From NCBI RefSeq assembly GCF_900090315.1, contig NZ_FMHZ01000002.1, positions 1,218,501 to 1,282,500 of the forward strand: a stretch of 64,000 bases of DNA, in the 5' to 3' direction. Each line of letters begins with the position of its first letter. The first letter of the stretch is position 1. Positions 17,424 to 26,009 of this stretch are shown here, in pieces. A program made the position numbers and the translations under genes. Source of the DNA: Micromonospora citrea. GTDB taxonomy: Bacteria > Actinomycetota > Actinomycetes > Mycobacteriales > Micromonosporaceae. Below the pieces are notes generated by a model. The model did no database searches, had not been told where the DNA came from, and was given only the letters and a program-made list of their open reading frames with translations.

Positions 17424-18158
17424 GTGATCCGACGGCTCGGCAGGATCCTCGCCGCGCTCGCGCTGACCGCCGCCACCACCCTGGTCGGCGTCACCCTCAC
17501 CGCCGGCGCGGCCCACGCCGACGGTTGCTACACCTGGGGCCGCACCCTGTCCCAGGGGATGTCCGGCGAGGACGTCCGGCAGCTCCAGATCCGCGTCTCC
17601 GGCTACCCCGGCTACGGCGCGGTGCTCGGCCTCGACGGGGTCTACGGCGCCGCGACCCGGTCCGCGGTGATCCGCTTCCAGCAGGCGTACGGGCTCAGCG
17701 CCGACGGCGTCGCCGGTACGCAGACCTTCAACAAGATCTACGCGCTCCAGGACGACGACTGCACCCCGGTCAACTTCACCTACGCGGAGTGGAACCGGTG
17801 CAACAGCGACTGGTCCGGCGGCGCGGTGTCGGCCAGCACCGCGCGGTTCAACGCCCGGGTGTCGATGTGGAAACTCCAGGCCATGCGGCACGCGATGGGC
17901 GACCAGTTGATCCAGATCAGCAGCGGCTTCCGCAGCTACGCGTGCAACAACGCGGTCGGCGGCGCCGCCAACAGCCGGCACCTCTACGGCGACGGGGTCG
18001 ACCTGGTCGGGTCGCACTCGCTGTGCCGGCTCGCCCAGCAGGCCCGCTACCACGGCTTCAGCAACATCCTCGGCCCCGGCTACCCGGGGCACGACGACCA
18101 CACCCACGTGGGCAACACGCCGAGCCGGTCCTGGTCCGCCCCGACCTGCGGGATCTGA
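17424..18158 (+). CDS. Secreted peptidoglycan-binding D-Ala-D-Ala carboxypeptidase (peptidase M15A)
   Basis: 244 aa: signal peptide (IRRLGRILAALALTAATTLV, cleavage near AHA-DG), a peptidoglycan-binding type 1 domain (GMSGEDVRQLQIRV and GAATRSAVIRFQQAYGLSADG), then an M15A zinc peptidase domain. The zinc ligands are seen in SRHLYGDGVDLVG (His and Asp) and HDDHTHVG (His). It resembles Streptomyces albus G zinc carboxypeptidase in layout and acts outside the cell on wall peptides. GTG is chosen because GGAGG lies five bases upstream; the ATG 12 bases earlier would bury that site in the coding frame. It is an insertion between the HIT gene and thrS. Confidence 0.88.
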   Translation: MIRRLGRILAALALTAATTLVGVTLTAGAAHADGCYTWGRTLSQGMSGEDVRQLQIRVSGYPGYGAVLGLDGVYGAATRSAVIRFQQAYGLSADGVAGTQTFNKIYALQDDDCTPVNFTYAEWNRCNSDWSGGAVSASTARFNARVSMWKLQAMRHAMGDQLIQISSGFRSYACNNAVGGAANSRHLYGDGVDLVGSHSLCRLAQQARYHGFSNILGPGYPGHDDHTHVGNTPSRSWSAPTCGI

Positions 18159-18175
18159 TCGCACCGGCCGACCGG

Positions 18176-18204
18176 GCCCCCGCCGCGCCGGGCGCGGCGG
18201 GGGC
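18176..18204. terminator. Hairpin between convergent M15 peptidase and thrS
   Basis: GCCCCCGCCGCG pairs perfectly with CGCGGCGGGGGC around a 5-base loop, between two convergent stop codons. It likely terminates both transcripts. Confidence 0.65.
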
Positions 18205-18210
18205 GACGGG

Positions 18211-20247
18211 TCACTCCTGGGCGGAGGGCCCGACGTTCGTGCGCGAGCCGACCACGTCCAGCACGTGGGCCACCGCCTCGGCGATCGGCACCCCGTTGCG
18301 CTGGGAGCCGTCCCGGTAGCGGAACGAGACGGTGCCGGCGGCCACGTCGTCGTCGCCGGCGATCACCATGAACGGGATCTTCTGCTGCTGGGCGGTACGG
18401 ATCTTCTTCTGCATCCGGTCGTCACCCGTGTCCACCTGGGCGCGGACGCCCTTCGCGCGCAGCGCGGCCACGAACTCCCGCAGGTGCTCGGTGTGGTCCT
18501 CGCGGATCGGGATGCCGACCACCTGCACCGGGGCCAGCCAGGCCGGGAACGCGCCCGCGTAGTGCTCGGTGAGCACACCGACGAAGCGCTCGATCGAGCC
18601 GAACTTGGCGCAGTGGATCATGACCGGCTGCTGCCGGCTGCCGTCGGCCGCCTGGTACTCCAGCCCGAAGCCCTTGGGCTGGTTGAAGTCGTACTGGATG
18701 GTCGACATCTGCCAGGTGCGGCCGATCGCGTCCTTGGCCTGCACGGAGATCTTCGGCCCGTAGAAGGCGGCGCCACCCGGGTCGGGCACCAGGTCCAGCC
18801 CCGTCTCCCGGGCGCACTGCTCCAGCACCGCGGTCGCCGTGGCCCAGTCCTCCTCGGTGCCGACGAACTTCTCCGGCTTGGACTCGTCGCGGGTCGACAG
18901 CTCGAGGTAGAAGTCGTCGATGCCGAAGTCCCGCAGCAGGCTGAGCACGAATCCGAGCAGGTGCTTGATCTCGGCCGGCGCCTGCTCCTTCGTGCAGTAG
19001 GAGTGCGAGTCGTCCTGCGTGAAGCCGCGCACCCGGGTCAGCCCGTGGATGACGCCCGACTTCTCGTACCGGTACACCGACCCGAACTCGAACAGCCGCA
19101 TCGGCAGCTCCCGGTAGGAGCGCCCGCGCGAGCGGTAGATCAGGTTGTGCATCGGGCAGTTCATGGCCTTGAGGTAGTAGTCCGCGCCCTCCATCTCCAT
19201 GGGCGGGAACATCGTGTCGGCGTAGTACGGCAGGTGACCCGAGGTGTGGAAGAGACCTTCCTTCGTGATGTGCGGGGTCCCGACGTACTGGAAGCCCTCC
19301 TCGATGTGGCGGGCCCGGACGTAGTCCTCCATCTCCCGCTTGATCACGCCACCCTTGGGGTGGAAGACCGGCAGCCCGGAGCCGATCTCGTCGGGGAAGC
19401 TGAACAGGTCCAGGTCCGCGCCGAGCTTGCGGTGGTCGCGCCGGGCGGCCTCCTCCAGCAGCTTCAGGTACGCCTTCAGCTCGTCCCGGGTCGGCCAGGC
19501 CGTGCCGTAGACCCGCTGGAGCTGCGGGTTCTTCTCCGACCCGCGCCAGTACGCGGCGGCCGAGCGCATCAGCTTGAACGCCCCGATCAGCCGGGTGTTG
19601 GGCAGGTGCGGGCCCCGGCACAGGTCCGACCAGCAGACCTTGTCCTCACCGGCGGCGAGGTTGTCGTAGATGGTCAGCTCGCCACCGCCCACCTCCATCA
19701 CCTCGGAGGTGTCCAGCCCCTCGCCCTTGACCTCGCCCTGCTGGTCGCCCTTGAGGTCGATCAGCTCCAGCTTGAACGGCTCGGCGGCCAGCTCGGCCTT
19801 CGCCTCGTCGAGGCTGCCGAAGCGCCGGCGGCGGAACCGCTGCCCCGACTTGACGATCTCCTGCATCCGCTTCTCGAGCTTGCCGAGGTCGTCGGGCTGG
19901 AAGGGCTTGTCGACGGCGAAGTCGTAGTAGAAGCCGTTCTCGATGGGCGGGCCGATGCCGAGCTTCGCCTCGGGGAACACGTCCTGCACGGCCTGGGCGA
20001 GCACGTGCGCGGTCGAGTGCCGCAGCACGTCGAGCCCGTCCGGGGAGTCGAGGCTGACCGGCTCGACCTCGGTGTCGACCTCGGGCGTCCAGTCCAGGTC
20101 GCGCAGCTGGCCCTGCGGGTCGCGGACCACGACGATCGCCTTCGGGCCGGCCGCGGGCAGCCCGGCCGCGGCCACCGCGTCGGCCGCCGTGGTCCCGGCG
20201 GCGACGACGACGGGGTCGGCCACGGCGGGGGTACGGGGTGCGGACAC
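18211..20247 (-). CDS. thrS: Threonyl-tRNA synthetase
   Basis: 678 aa class II synthetase with all parts: N-terminal TGS domain, editing-domain motif [11 protein letters not shown], motif 1-3 catalytic core with zinc ligands (Cys in [10 protein letters not shown], His residues including MIHCAKFGS), [16 protein letters not shown], and the C-terminal anticodon-binding domain ([18 protein letters not shown]). The start is the second of two nearby GTG codons, since GGAGG lies seven bases before it but only one base before the first. No T-box leader is evident; a perfect 14-bp palindrome lies about 30 bases upstream. Confidence 0.95.
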   Translation of the reverse strand: MSAPRTPAVADPVVVAAGTTAADAVAAAGLPAAGPKAIVVVRDPQGQLRDLDWTPEVDTEVEPVSLDSPDGLDVLRHSTAHVLAQAVQDVFPEAKLGIGPPIENGFYYDFAVDKPFQPDDLGKLEKRMQEIVKSGQRFRRRRFGSLDEAKAELAAEPFKLELIDLKGDQQGEVKGEGLDTSEVMEVGGGELTIYDNLAAGEDKVCWSDLCRGPHLPNTRLIGAFKLMRSAAAYWRGSEKNPQLQRVYGTAWPTRDELKAYLKLLEEAARRDHRKLGADLDLFSFPDEIGSGLPVFHPKGGVIKREMEDYVRARHIEEGFQYVGTPHITKEGLFHTSGHLPYYADTMFPPMEMEGADYYLKAMNCPMHNLIYRSRGRSYRELPMRLFEFGSVYRYEKSGVIHGLTRVRGFTQDDSHSYCTKEQAPAEIKHLLGFVLSLLRDFGIDDFYLELSTRDESKPEKFVGTEEDWATATAVLEQCARETGLDLVPDPGGAAFYGPKISVQAKDAIGRTWQMSTIQYDFNQPKGFGLEYQAADGSRQQPVMIHCAKFGSIERFVGVLTEHYAGAFPAWLAPVQVVGIPIREDHTEHLREFVAALRAKGVRAQVDTGDDRMQKKIRTAQQQKIPFMVIAGDDDVAAGTVSFRYRDGSQRNGVPIAEAVAHVLDVVGSRTNVGPSAQE

Positions 20248-20279
20248 GGTCACTCCTCCAGCAGTACGGTACGGATCAC

Positions 20280-20293
20280 GCCGAACGTTCGGC
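20280..20293. promoter_or_regulatory. Perfect 14-bp palindrome upstream of thrS
   Basis: GCCGAACGTTCGGC lies about 30 bases before the thrS start and near the start of the divergent YcnI-like gene. It contains GAAC/GTTC half-sites but without the 4-base gap of the actinobacterial LexA box, so it is not an SOS site. It may be an operator or the base of a small RNA stem. Confidence 0.35.
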
Positions 20294-20483
20294 TCCTGCG
20301 ATGCTATCGGTCGCCCCCGCCGGCACCGTCGGCGACGCCACCGCCCGGCGGCGGCGTGGGACGCGCGACGCTCCCCCGCCCGGCGGCGTCCCCCGCCCCG
20401 GCGGATTGAACCTTTCCGCCGCCGCATCCGAACTACCGCGTGTGGCCGCAGCAGGCCACCCCGAGGACGGATGGGGACCGACA

Positions 20484-21389
20484 ATGGCGATGACCCGCGC
20501 GGCGGACCGCCGGCGCCGGGCCGGGGCGACGGCCGCCCTGGCCGCGGCCGGAGTGCTGGCCTGGCCCGCCCCCGCGTACGCGGCGGACGTGACGACCGAT
20601 CCGACCACCGCCCGGCAGGGCGGATCGGTGAAGCTGGAGTTCGTGGTGCCCGAGGAACGGCCGGGTGGCCGCGCCGACCGGATCGAGATCCGCCTGCCGG
20701 CCGACGCCCCGGTCGCCGAGGTCTATCCGATGTCGGTGCCGGGCTGGGCGCCCCGGGTCACCACCCGCGCCCTCGACCGGCCGGTGGCCGGCCTCCACTC
20801 GGCCCACGTCGACCTGGTCACCAGCGCGGTGACCTGGACCCGGATGCCCGGGGCCGGCGCCGGCCCGGCCCGGCTCACCCTCTCCATGGGCCCGCTGCCG
20901 CCGGCCGACCGGCTCGCGTTCGAGGTGGTGCAGACGTACGCCGACGGCACGGTCGTGCGCCGGACGCCGACGCTCGCCCTCCTGCCGCCGGAGCCCGGCG
21001 CCGTGGTCGGCCACGGGGCAGCCCCCGACACGGCGTCCGGACCCGGCGGGCACGGGGCGGCCCCGGGCGACACGGCGTCCGGACCCGGCGGGCACGGGGC
21101 GGCCCCGGGCGACACGGCGTCCGGACCCGGCGGGCACGGGGCGACGAACGGACACGGCGGGCACGGGACGGCCCCGGGCACGGCGACACGGCCCCGGGCG
21201 GCCGGCGGTGGCGACCGGGCGCCCGGCGACGGCCCGGCCACCACGGCGGGCGGCGGCGGGAACGGCGACGGCATGCTGGCCGCCGGCCTGCTCGCCGGCC
21301 TCGGCGGCGGCGCGGCGCTCGGCTGGCTGGTCAGCCGCTGGCGTCGCCGCACCCCGGCGGAGCCGGTGGACCCCGCCCTGCCCGGATAG
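20484..21389 (+). CDS. YcnI-like (DUF1775) secreted, membrane-anchored protein
   Basis: 301 aa: signal peptide to about residue 35 (AYA), a DUF1775/YcnI domain ([18 protein letters not shown] to [11 protein letters not shown]), a long Gly/His-rich linker, a C-terminal membrane helix ([18 protein letters not shown]) and an RRR stop-transfer. YcnI proteins bind Cu(II) at the mature N-terminal His of an A-H-V-x-V motif; here that position reads A-D-V, so the known copper site seems lost. The linker repeats [14 protein letters not shown] and carries HGGHG, which could bind metal instead (inference). No copC/copD or other copper gene is adjacent. Confidence 0.78.
   Translation: MAMTRAADRRRRAGATAALAAAGVLAWPAPAYAADVTTDPTTARQGGSVKLEFVVPEERPGGRADRIEIRLPADAPVAEVYPMSVPGWAPRVTTRALDRPVAGLHSAHVDLVTSAVTWTRMPGAGAGPARLTLSMGPLPPADRLAFEVVQTYADGTVVRRTPTLALLPPEPGAVVGHGAAPDTASGPGGHGAAPGDTASGPGGHGAAPGDTASGPGGHGATNGHGGHGTAPGTATRPRAAGGGDRAPGDGPATTAGGGGNGDGMLAAGLLAGLGGGAALGWLVSRWRRRTPAEPVDPALPG
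21009..21140 (+). repeat. In-frame 42-bp tandem repeats in the YcnI-like linker
   Basis: One 39-bp and two identical 42-bp units (from 21009, 21048 and 21090), then a partial copy, encoding 14-residue repeats with one His each. The period is a multiple of three, so the array can expand without breaking the frame. Confidence 0.8.
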
Positions 21390-21427
21390 GCTCGCCCGGC
21401 CGTCGGCGGCCGTCGCTGGCCTTCGCG

Positions 21428-21525
21428 CCAGGCCGGAACCGCCGGGCCGGGACCGCCAGGCCAGGACCGCCAGGCCAGGACCGCCAGGCCGGGAACGACG
21501 AGCCGGGGACCGACGGGCCGGGTGG
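21428..21525. repeat. Short tandem repeats, about 14-15 bp unit
   Basis: Five or six copies of GGCCAGGACCGCCA and variants, in the gap between the YcnI-like gene and the ADP-ribosylglycohydrolase stop. No coding frame is credible here. Confidence 0.7.
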
Positions 21526-21537
21526 CCCGTGCGGGAG

Positions 21538-22458
21538 TCAGGTGGACCAGTCGGGAAGGGGCTCGCGGGCGGCCAGCCAATCGGTCGGCACCCCGCCCGG
21601 GGTGCCGACCCCCGTGTGGGCGGCCACCACCGACCCGGCGATCGCGGCGGTGGTGTCCACGTCCCCGCCCGCCTCGACGCAGGCGCGGATCGCCGCCGGG
21701 TAGTCGTCCAGGTGCACGGCGGCCACCCAGCAGGTGAAGGCGACGGTGTCCTGGGCGGTGACCCGGGAGCCGTTGCCGAGCACCTCGACCGCCTCGCGCG
21801 GCGGCCGGCCGAGCAGGTCGGCCGCCCGGCGTACGCCCCGGTGCACCTCGGAGGCCGGGTCCAGCGCGGCGGCCACGCCGGCCAGCAGCCGCTCCGGGGC
21901 GGGCCGGTGGCCGTCCAGGCGGGCGCGGGCGGCCAGCGACGCGGCCACCGCCACCGCGACCGCGCCGGCCACGCCCTCCGGGTGCGCGTGGGTCACCTCG
22001 GCCGACGCCCGGGCCTGTGCCGCCGCCCGCGCGGTCGAGTCGGCGAACCACGCCCCCAACGGGCCGACCCGCATCGCCGCGCCGTTGCCGCAGGAGCCCT
22101 GTCCGTCGAACGCCGACGCCGCCGCCACCGGCCACGGCGTGCCGGTGCGGATCAGTCGCAGGATGGTCACGGCTCCCGGCCCGTACCCCCGGTAGGGCTC
22201 GCAGCGCTCGGCGAAGGCCGCGGCGAGGGCGTCGCGGTCGATCCGGCCGGCGTCGGCGAGCGCGGCGACCACGGAGCAGGCCATCTCGGTGTCGTCGGTC
22301 CACTGCCACGGCGGCGGGGGCAACTTCCCGGCGGTCAGGTCGCCCGGATGCCGGCCCGGAACGAAGAACTGCGAGCCGAGCGCGTCGCCGACCGACAGGC
22401 CGGCCAGCGAGTCCCGGGCGAGCGCGAGGCGGGTGTCGGGAAAGAGTGTGAAGGACAT
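21538..22458 (-). CDS. ADP-ribosylglycohydrolase (DraG/ARH family)
   Basis: 306 aa all-helical hydrolase that removes ADP-ribose from a target. The metal-binding motifs are intact: WTDDTEMA, then SCGNGAAMRVGPLG, HAHPEGVAG and the C-terminal GGDVDTTAAIAGSVVAA. GDALGSQF near the N-terminus is also typical. The substrate (protein-, RNA- or small-molecule-linked ADP-ribose) is unknown; no cognate ADP-ribosyltransferase is seen in the window. The ATG at MSFTLFPD is chosen because family members begin close to the RDSLAGLSVGDALG helix; an in-frame extension upstream is arginine-rich and unlikely. Confidence 0.88.
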   Translation of the reverse strand: MSFTLFPDTRLALARDSLAGLSVGDALGSQFFVPGRHPGDLTAGKLPPPPWQWTDDTEMACSVVAALADAGRIDRDALAAAFAERCEPYRGYGPGAVTILRLIRTGTPWPVAAASAFDGQGSCGNGAAMRVGPLGAWFADSTARAAAQARASAEVTHAHPEGVAGAVAVAVAASLAARARLDGHRPAPERLLAGVAAALDPASEVHRGVRRAADLLGRPPREAVEVLGNGSRVTAQDTVAFTCWVAAVHLDDYPAAIRACVEAGGDVDTTAAIAGSVVAAHTGVGTPGGVPTDWLAAREPLPDWST

Positions 22459-22519
22459 CGTTGGGCCAGCTTGCCGGGTTTCCAGGTGCGCCGCAACGCG
22501 ATCAACTTGCCACGCCGAG

Positions 22520-22525
22520 TACCGT
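22520..22525 (+). promoter_or_regulatory. Probable -10 box giving a leaderless response-regulator mRNA
   Basis: TACCGT ends six bases before the GTG start and no Shine-Dalgarno sequence is present, the arrangement expected when transcription begins at the start codon. Confidence 0.45.
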
Positions 22526-22531
22526 CTTGGC

Positions 22532-23221
22532 GTGGCCACCGTGCTCCTGGTCGAAGACGATCACGTCGTACGCGGCGCGATGCTGCGATCCCTCGCCGAC
22601 CGGGGGCACGCCGTGCACGCCGTCGGCACGGCGCTGGACGCGCTGCGCCGGGTGGCGGCCGAGACCCCCGACCTCGTGGTGCTCGACCTGGGGCTGCCCG
22701 ACCTCGACGGCTCGGACGCGCTGCGCATGCTGCGCGGCATCACCGACGTGCCGATCATCATCGCCACCGCCCGCGACGACGAGCAGTCGGTGGTGCGGCT
22801 GCTGCGCGCCGGGGCCGACGACTACATGGTCAAGCCGTTCACCGGCGCCCACCTCGACGCCCGCATCACCACCGTGCTGCGCCGGGCCGGGCGCGCCAGC
22901 CGGACGGTGCAGCCGGCCGTGCACAGCGTCGGCGGGCTGCGGGTGGACGTCGGCGAGCGCAGCGCCCACCTCGACGGCGAGCCGCTGGCGCTGACCCGCA
23001 AGGAATTCGACCTGTTGGCGTATCTCGCCGCACGCCCGGGCCGGGTAGTGTCCCGCCGGGAGCTTCTGGAGGAGGTATGGCGGCAGCCATCGGTCGGCGA
23101 GGACCAGACCATCGACGTTCACCTGTACTGGCTGCGCCGCAAAATGGGCGAGTCCGCGGCGAAGCCGCGCTACCTGCGCACCGTGCGGGGGGTCGGTTTC
23201 AGGCTGGTGGCGCCCGACTGA
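22532..23221 (+). CDS. OmpR-family response regulator
   Basis: 229 aa: receiver domain at 1-115 with acidic pocket ED in VLLVEDD, phospho-acceptor Asp in LVVLDLGLPDLDG and Lys in MVKPFTGAHL, then a winged-helix DNA-binding domain (LALTRKEFDLLAYLAARPGR, VGEDQTIDVHLYWLRRKMGE, LRTVRGVGFRL). It is followed two bases later by its histidine kinase, so the pair forms one two-component system. The target genes are unknown; the nearest divergent gene encodes the ADP-ribosylglycohydrolase. The start is GTG without a ribosome site. Confidence 0.92.
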   Translation: MATVLLVEDDHVVRGAMLRSLADRGHAVHAVGTALDALRRVAAETPDLVVLDLGLPDLDGSDALRMLRGITDVPIIIATARDDEQSVVRLLRAGADDYMVKPFTGAHLDARITTVLRRAGRASRTVQPAVHSVGGLRVDVGERSAHLDGEPLALTRKEFDLLAYLAARPGRVVSRRELLEEVWRQPSVGEDQTIDVHLYWLRRKMGESAAKPRYLRTVRGVGFRLVAPD

Positions 23222-23223
23222 GG

Positions 23224-24621
23224 GTGTCGCTGGCCCTCCTCACGGCCGGCATGTGCGCCCTGGTCGCGCTCGCCTTCCTCGTTCCGCTCGCCGCCGGTCT
23301 CGGCGACCGGGCCCGCGAGGAGGCGCTGGCGGACGCCGCCCGGCGCAGCGCCCTGGTGACCGGCGCACTCGCGGTCAGTACGGAGCCCGAGGTGGTGCAG
23401 CGCGCCGTGGCCGCCACCGGCGACGACCCGGACACCAGGCCCGTCGTGCACGGCCTGACGGCGGACGCGCCCGTGGCCCGGGCGGGCGCGGCGGACCTGG
23501 AGCGGGCGCGGGCCGAGCGCCGCTCGGTGGTCGTCGACGTCGACGGCGGGGTGCTCCGGCTCGACCCGGTGGTGCTCGGCGACCGGACGGCCGTGGTCGA
23601 GGTCTTCGTGCCCGATCCGGCGCTCGACGGGGGCGCCGGCGGCCGGTGGCTGCTGCTGCTCGGGGTGGCCGCCGCCCTGGTGGGCGCGGCGGTGCTGGTC
23701 GTCGACCGGGTCGCCACCCGCACGGTCGACGCGGCCCGAGGGCTGGTCCGGGCGGCGCTCGCGATCGGCGACGGCGACCTGGCCGTACGCGTCGAGCCCA
23801 GCGGCCCGCGCGAGCTGGCCGAGGCCGGGTACGCCTTCAACCGGATGGCCGACCGACTGGTGGCGGCCCGCACCGACGAGCGCGAACTGGTCGCCGACCT
23901 GTCGCACCGGCTGCGCACCCCGTTGACGGTCCTGCGACTCGACGCCGAGGCGCTGGAGTCCGACGACACCAGCGTGGGCTCGTTCAGCGAGGCGGAGCTG
24001 GACCGGCGGCGCGGCATCCGGCGGATCCGGCAGGCGATCGTCACCCTGGAGGGCGAGATCGACGTGCTGATCAAGACCACCCGCAAGGCGGTGGCGCACG
24101 AGGCGGGGCCGGCGATGTGCGACGTCAGCGAGGTGGTCCGCGACCGGATGGTGTTCTGGGCGGCGCTGGCCGGCGACCAGAACCGCCCGCACCGGGTGAC
24201 CGGCGCCCAGCTGCGGATCCCCGCGCCGGTGCCCCGGGCCGAGCTGGCCGCCGCACTGGACGCGGTGATCGGCAACGTCTTCCGCTACACGCCGCAGGGC
24301 ACCGCGTTCGAGGTGGCCGTCTCCCGACGCGACGGCTACGTGGCCATCCGGATCGACGACGCCGGGCCGGGAATCGCCAATCCCGACCGGGCGCTGCGCC
24401 GGGGCGCCAGCGACCAGGGCTCGACCGGGCTGGGGCTGGACATCGCCAAGCGAGTGGCGTTGCAGGCCAACGGCTCGGTGAGCATCGACCGGGCCCGGCT
24501 GGGCGGGGCGAGCGTCGTGATGCTGCTCGCCGACCCCGAGGCGACGCCCCGGCAGGTCAGCCGCTTCGGTCTGGTCGGCCGGGCTGTGGGCCGGCGCAAG
24601 TCTTCCTTAGATCCGGATTAA
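23224..24621 (+). CDS. Sensor histidine kinase
   Basis: 465 aa membrane kinase: first membrane helix at the N-terminus (LTAGMCALVALAFLVPLAAG), an extracytoplasmic domain of about 100 residues, second helix [23 protein letters not shown]-like linker with GDGDLAVRVEPSGP, HisKA box LSHRLRTPLTVLRLDAEALE with the phospho-His, and ATPase motifs (NVFRYTPQG, IDDAGPGI, GLGLDIAKR). The signal sensed is unknown. GTG begins two bases after the regulator stop, so the genes are translationally linked. Confidence 0.9.
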   Translation: MSLALLTAGMCALVALAFLVPLAAGLGDRAREEALADAARRSALVTGALAVSTEPEVVQRAVAATGDDPDTRPVVHGLTADAPVARAGAADLERARAERRSVVVDVDGGVLRLDPVVLGDRTAVVEVFVPDPALDGGAGGRWLLLLGVAAALVGAAVLVVDRVATRTVDAARGLVRAALAIGDGDLAVRVEPSGPRELAEAGYAFNRMADRLVAARTDERELVADLSHRLRTPLTVLRLDAEALESDDTSVGSFSEAELDRRRGIRRIRQAIVTLEGEIDVLIKTTRKAVAHEAGPAMCDVSEVVRDRMVFWAALAGDQNRPHRVTGAQLRIPAPVPRAELAAALDAVIGNVFRYTPQGTAFEVAVSRRDGYVAIRIDDAGPGIANPDRALRRGASDQGSTGLGLDIAKRVALQANGSVSIDRARLGGASVVMLLADPEATPRQVSRFGLVGRAVGRRKSSLDPD

Positions 24622-24983
24622 CCCCGGCGACGGACGCCGCGCGGGCTGCCAGGATCGGTAGTCGAACCCATCAGTTCCACCGGTCACTGCCCTGAGCACC
24701 CACCGGCCGGTGGAGCCGTGCGCGCGGCGGGAGAAACGGTCCCCCCACACCTGCTCCCGCCGCGCGCCACTCTCTTCCCCGCCCCGGCGGCGGGCCGCCC
24801 GAGCCCACCCGGCGGAGGGCCGCCCGAGCCCACCCGGCGGAGGGCCGCCCGAGCCCACCCGGCGGAGGGCCGCCCGAGCCCACCCGGCGGAGGGCCGCCC
24901 GAACCGACGGGGCGGGATGCCGCCCGAACCGCCCGGCGGAGGGCCGCCCGAGCCCGCGCGGCGGGACGGGCGGGCCGTCCGGG
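24622..24983. repeat. Intergenic stretch with 25-bp tandem repeats
   Basis: Between the kinase and adenosine deaminase stops. From 24792 to 24916 there are five identical 25-base units starting GGGCCGCCCGAGCCCACCC, followed by two degenerate copies to about 24965. The repeat reads open in several frames on both strands, which makes false coding regions; none has protein-like composition. 24622-24791 shows nothing recognisable. Confidence 0.85.
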
Positions 24984-26009
24984 TCAGCGGGGGGCGGTCG
25001 CCAGGTAGGCGTCGATCTCGGCGGTGATCCGCTGCTTGCCCGCCTGGTCCAGGAACGAGGCGGTCACCGCGTTGCGGGCCAGCGCGGCCAGCCCCTCGGG
25101 GCCGACGTCGAGCAGCCGGGCCGCGACCGCGTACTCGTCGTTGAGGGTGGTGCCGAACATCGGCGGGTCGTCGGAGTTGATGGTGACCAGCAGCCCGGCG
25201 TCGACGAGCTGCCGCAGCGGGTGCTCCTCGATCGTGGCGACCGCCCGGGTGCGCACGTTGGAGGTCGGGCAGACCTCCATGCCGATCCGGTGCTCGGCCA
25301 GGTGGGCCAGCAGCTCCGGGTCCCGCGCGGCGGAGATGCCGTGCCCGATCCGCTCCGCGCCGAGGTCGCGCAGCGCGTCCCAGACCGTCTCGGGGCCGGT
25401 GGTCTCGCCGGCGTGCGGCACCGAGCGCAGCCCCGCCGCCCGGGCCCGGTCGAAGTACGGCTTGAACTGCGGCCGGGGCACGCCGATCTCGGGGCCACCC
25501 AGGCCGAAGCTGATCAGACCGTCCGGGCGCTCCTCCAGCGAGATCCGCAGGGTCTCCTCGGCCGCCGGCAGGCCGGCCTCCCCGGGGATGTCGAAGCACC
25601 AGCGCAGCTCGATGCCGAAGTCCGCCTCGGCCCGCTTGCGGGCGTCCTCGATGGCCTCGCAGAAGGCCGGGGCCGGGATCCCGCGGTGCACGTGCGAATA
25701 GGGCGTCACGGTCAGCTCCGCGTAGCGGACCTGCTGGCGGGCCAGCTCGCGGGCCACCTCGTGGGTGAGGATCCAGACGTCCTCCTGGTCGCGGATCAGG
25801 TCCACGACGCTCAGGTAGACCTCGATGAAGTGCGCGAAGTCGCGGAAGGCGAAGTAGTCGGCGAGCGCCGCCGGGTCGGCCGGCACGGGGCTGCGGCCCT
25901 CGTGGCGGGCGGCCAGCTCGGCGACGATCCGGGGCGAGGCGGAGCCGACGTGGTGCACGTGCAGCTCCACCTTGGGCAGCCCCGCGATGAAGGTTTGCAG
26001 GTCGGTCAC
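24984..26009 (-). CDS. add: Adenosine deaminase family protein
   Basis: 341 aa zinc-dependent amidohydrolase. Metal ligands and catalytic residues are in place: HVHHVGSAS (H-x-H), the His-Ala-Gly-Glu of VPHAGETTGPETVW, GHGISAARD and the NSDDPPMFGT double Asp. It deaminates adenosine or a related nucleoside. Actinobacterial sequences of this HVHHVGSAS type include ones assigned to aminodeoxyfutalosine deamination in menaquinone synthesis, so adenosine is not certain as substrate. GTG start with GAGGAG five bases upstream; it overlaps the methyltransferase stop by four bases (GTGA), indicating translational coupling. Confidence 0.85.
   Translation of the reverse strand: MTDLQTFIAGLPKVELHVHHVGSASPRIVAELAARHEGRSPVPADPAALADYFAFRDFAHFIEVYLSVVDLIRDQEDVWILTHEVARELARQQVRYAELTVTPYSHVHRGIPAPAFCEAIEDARKRAEADFGIELRWCFDIPGEAGLPAAEETLRISLEERPDGLISFGLGGPEIGVPRPQFKPYFDRARAAGLRSVPHAGETTGPETVWDALRDLGAERIGHGISAARDPELLAHLAEHRIGMEVCPTSNVRTRAVATIEEHPLRQLVDAGLLVTINSDDPPMFGTTLNDEYAVAARLLDVGPEGLAALARNAVTASFLDQAGKQRITAEIDAYLATAPR

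Noticed and set aside
20280..20293. LexA/SOS box upstream of thrS
   Set aside because: GAAC and GTTC are directly adjacent; the actinobacterial LexA site needs a 4-base centre.
20254..20460. T-box leader for thrS
   Set aside because: No T-box bulge sequence or antiterminator is visible on the minus strand, and the space to the divergent gene is short.
24607..25599. Long frames through the 25-bp repeats beside adenosine deaminase
   Set aside because: They are generated by repeat periodicity and the antisense of a well-conserved gene.
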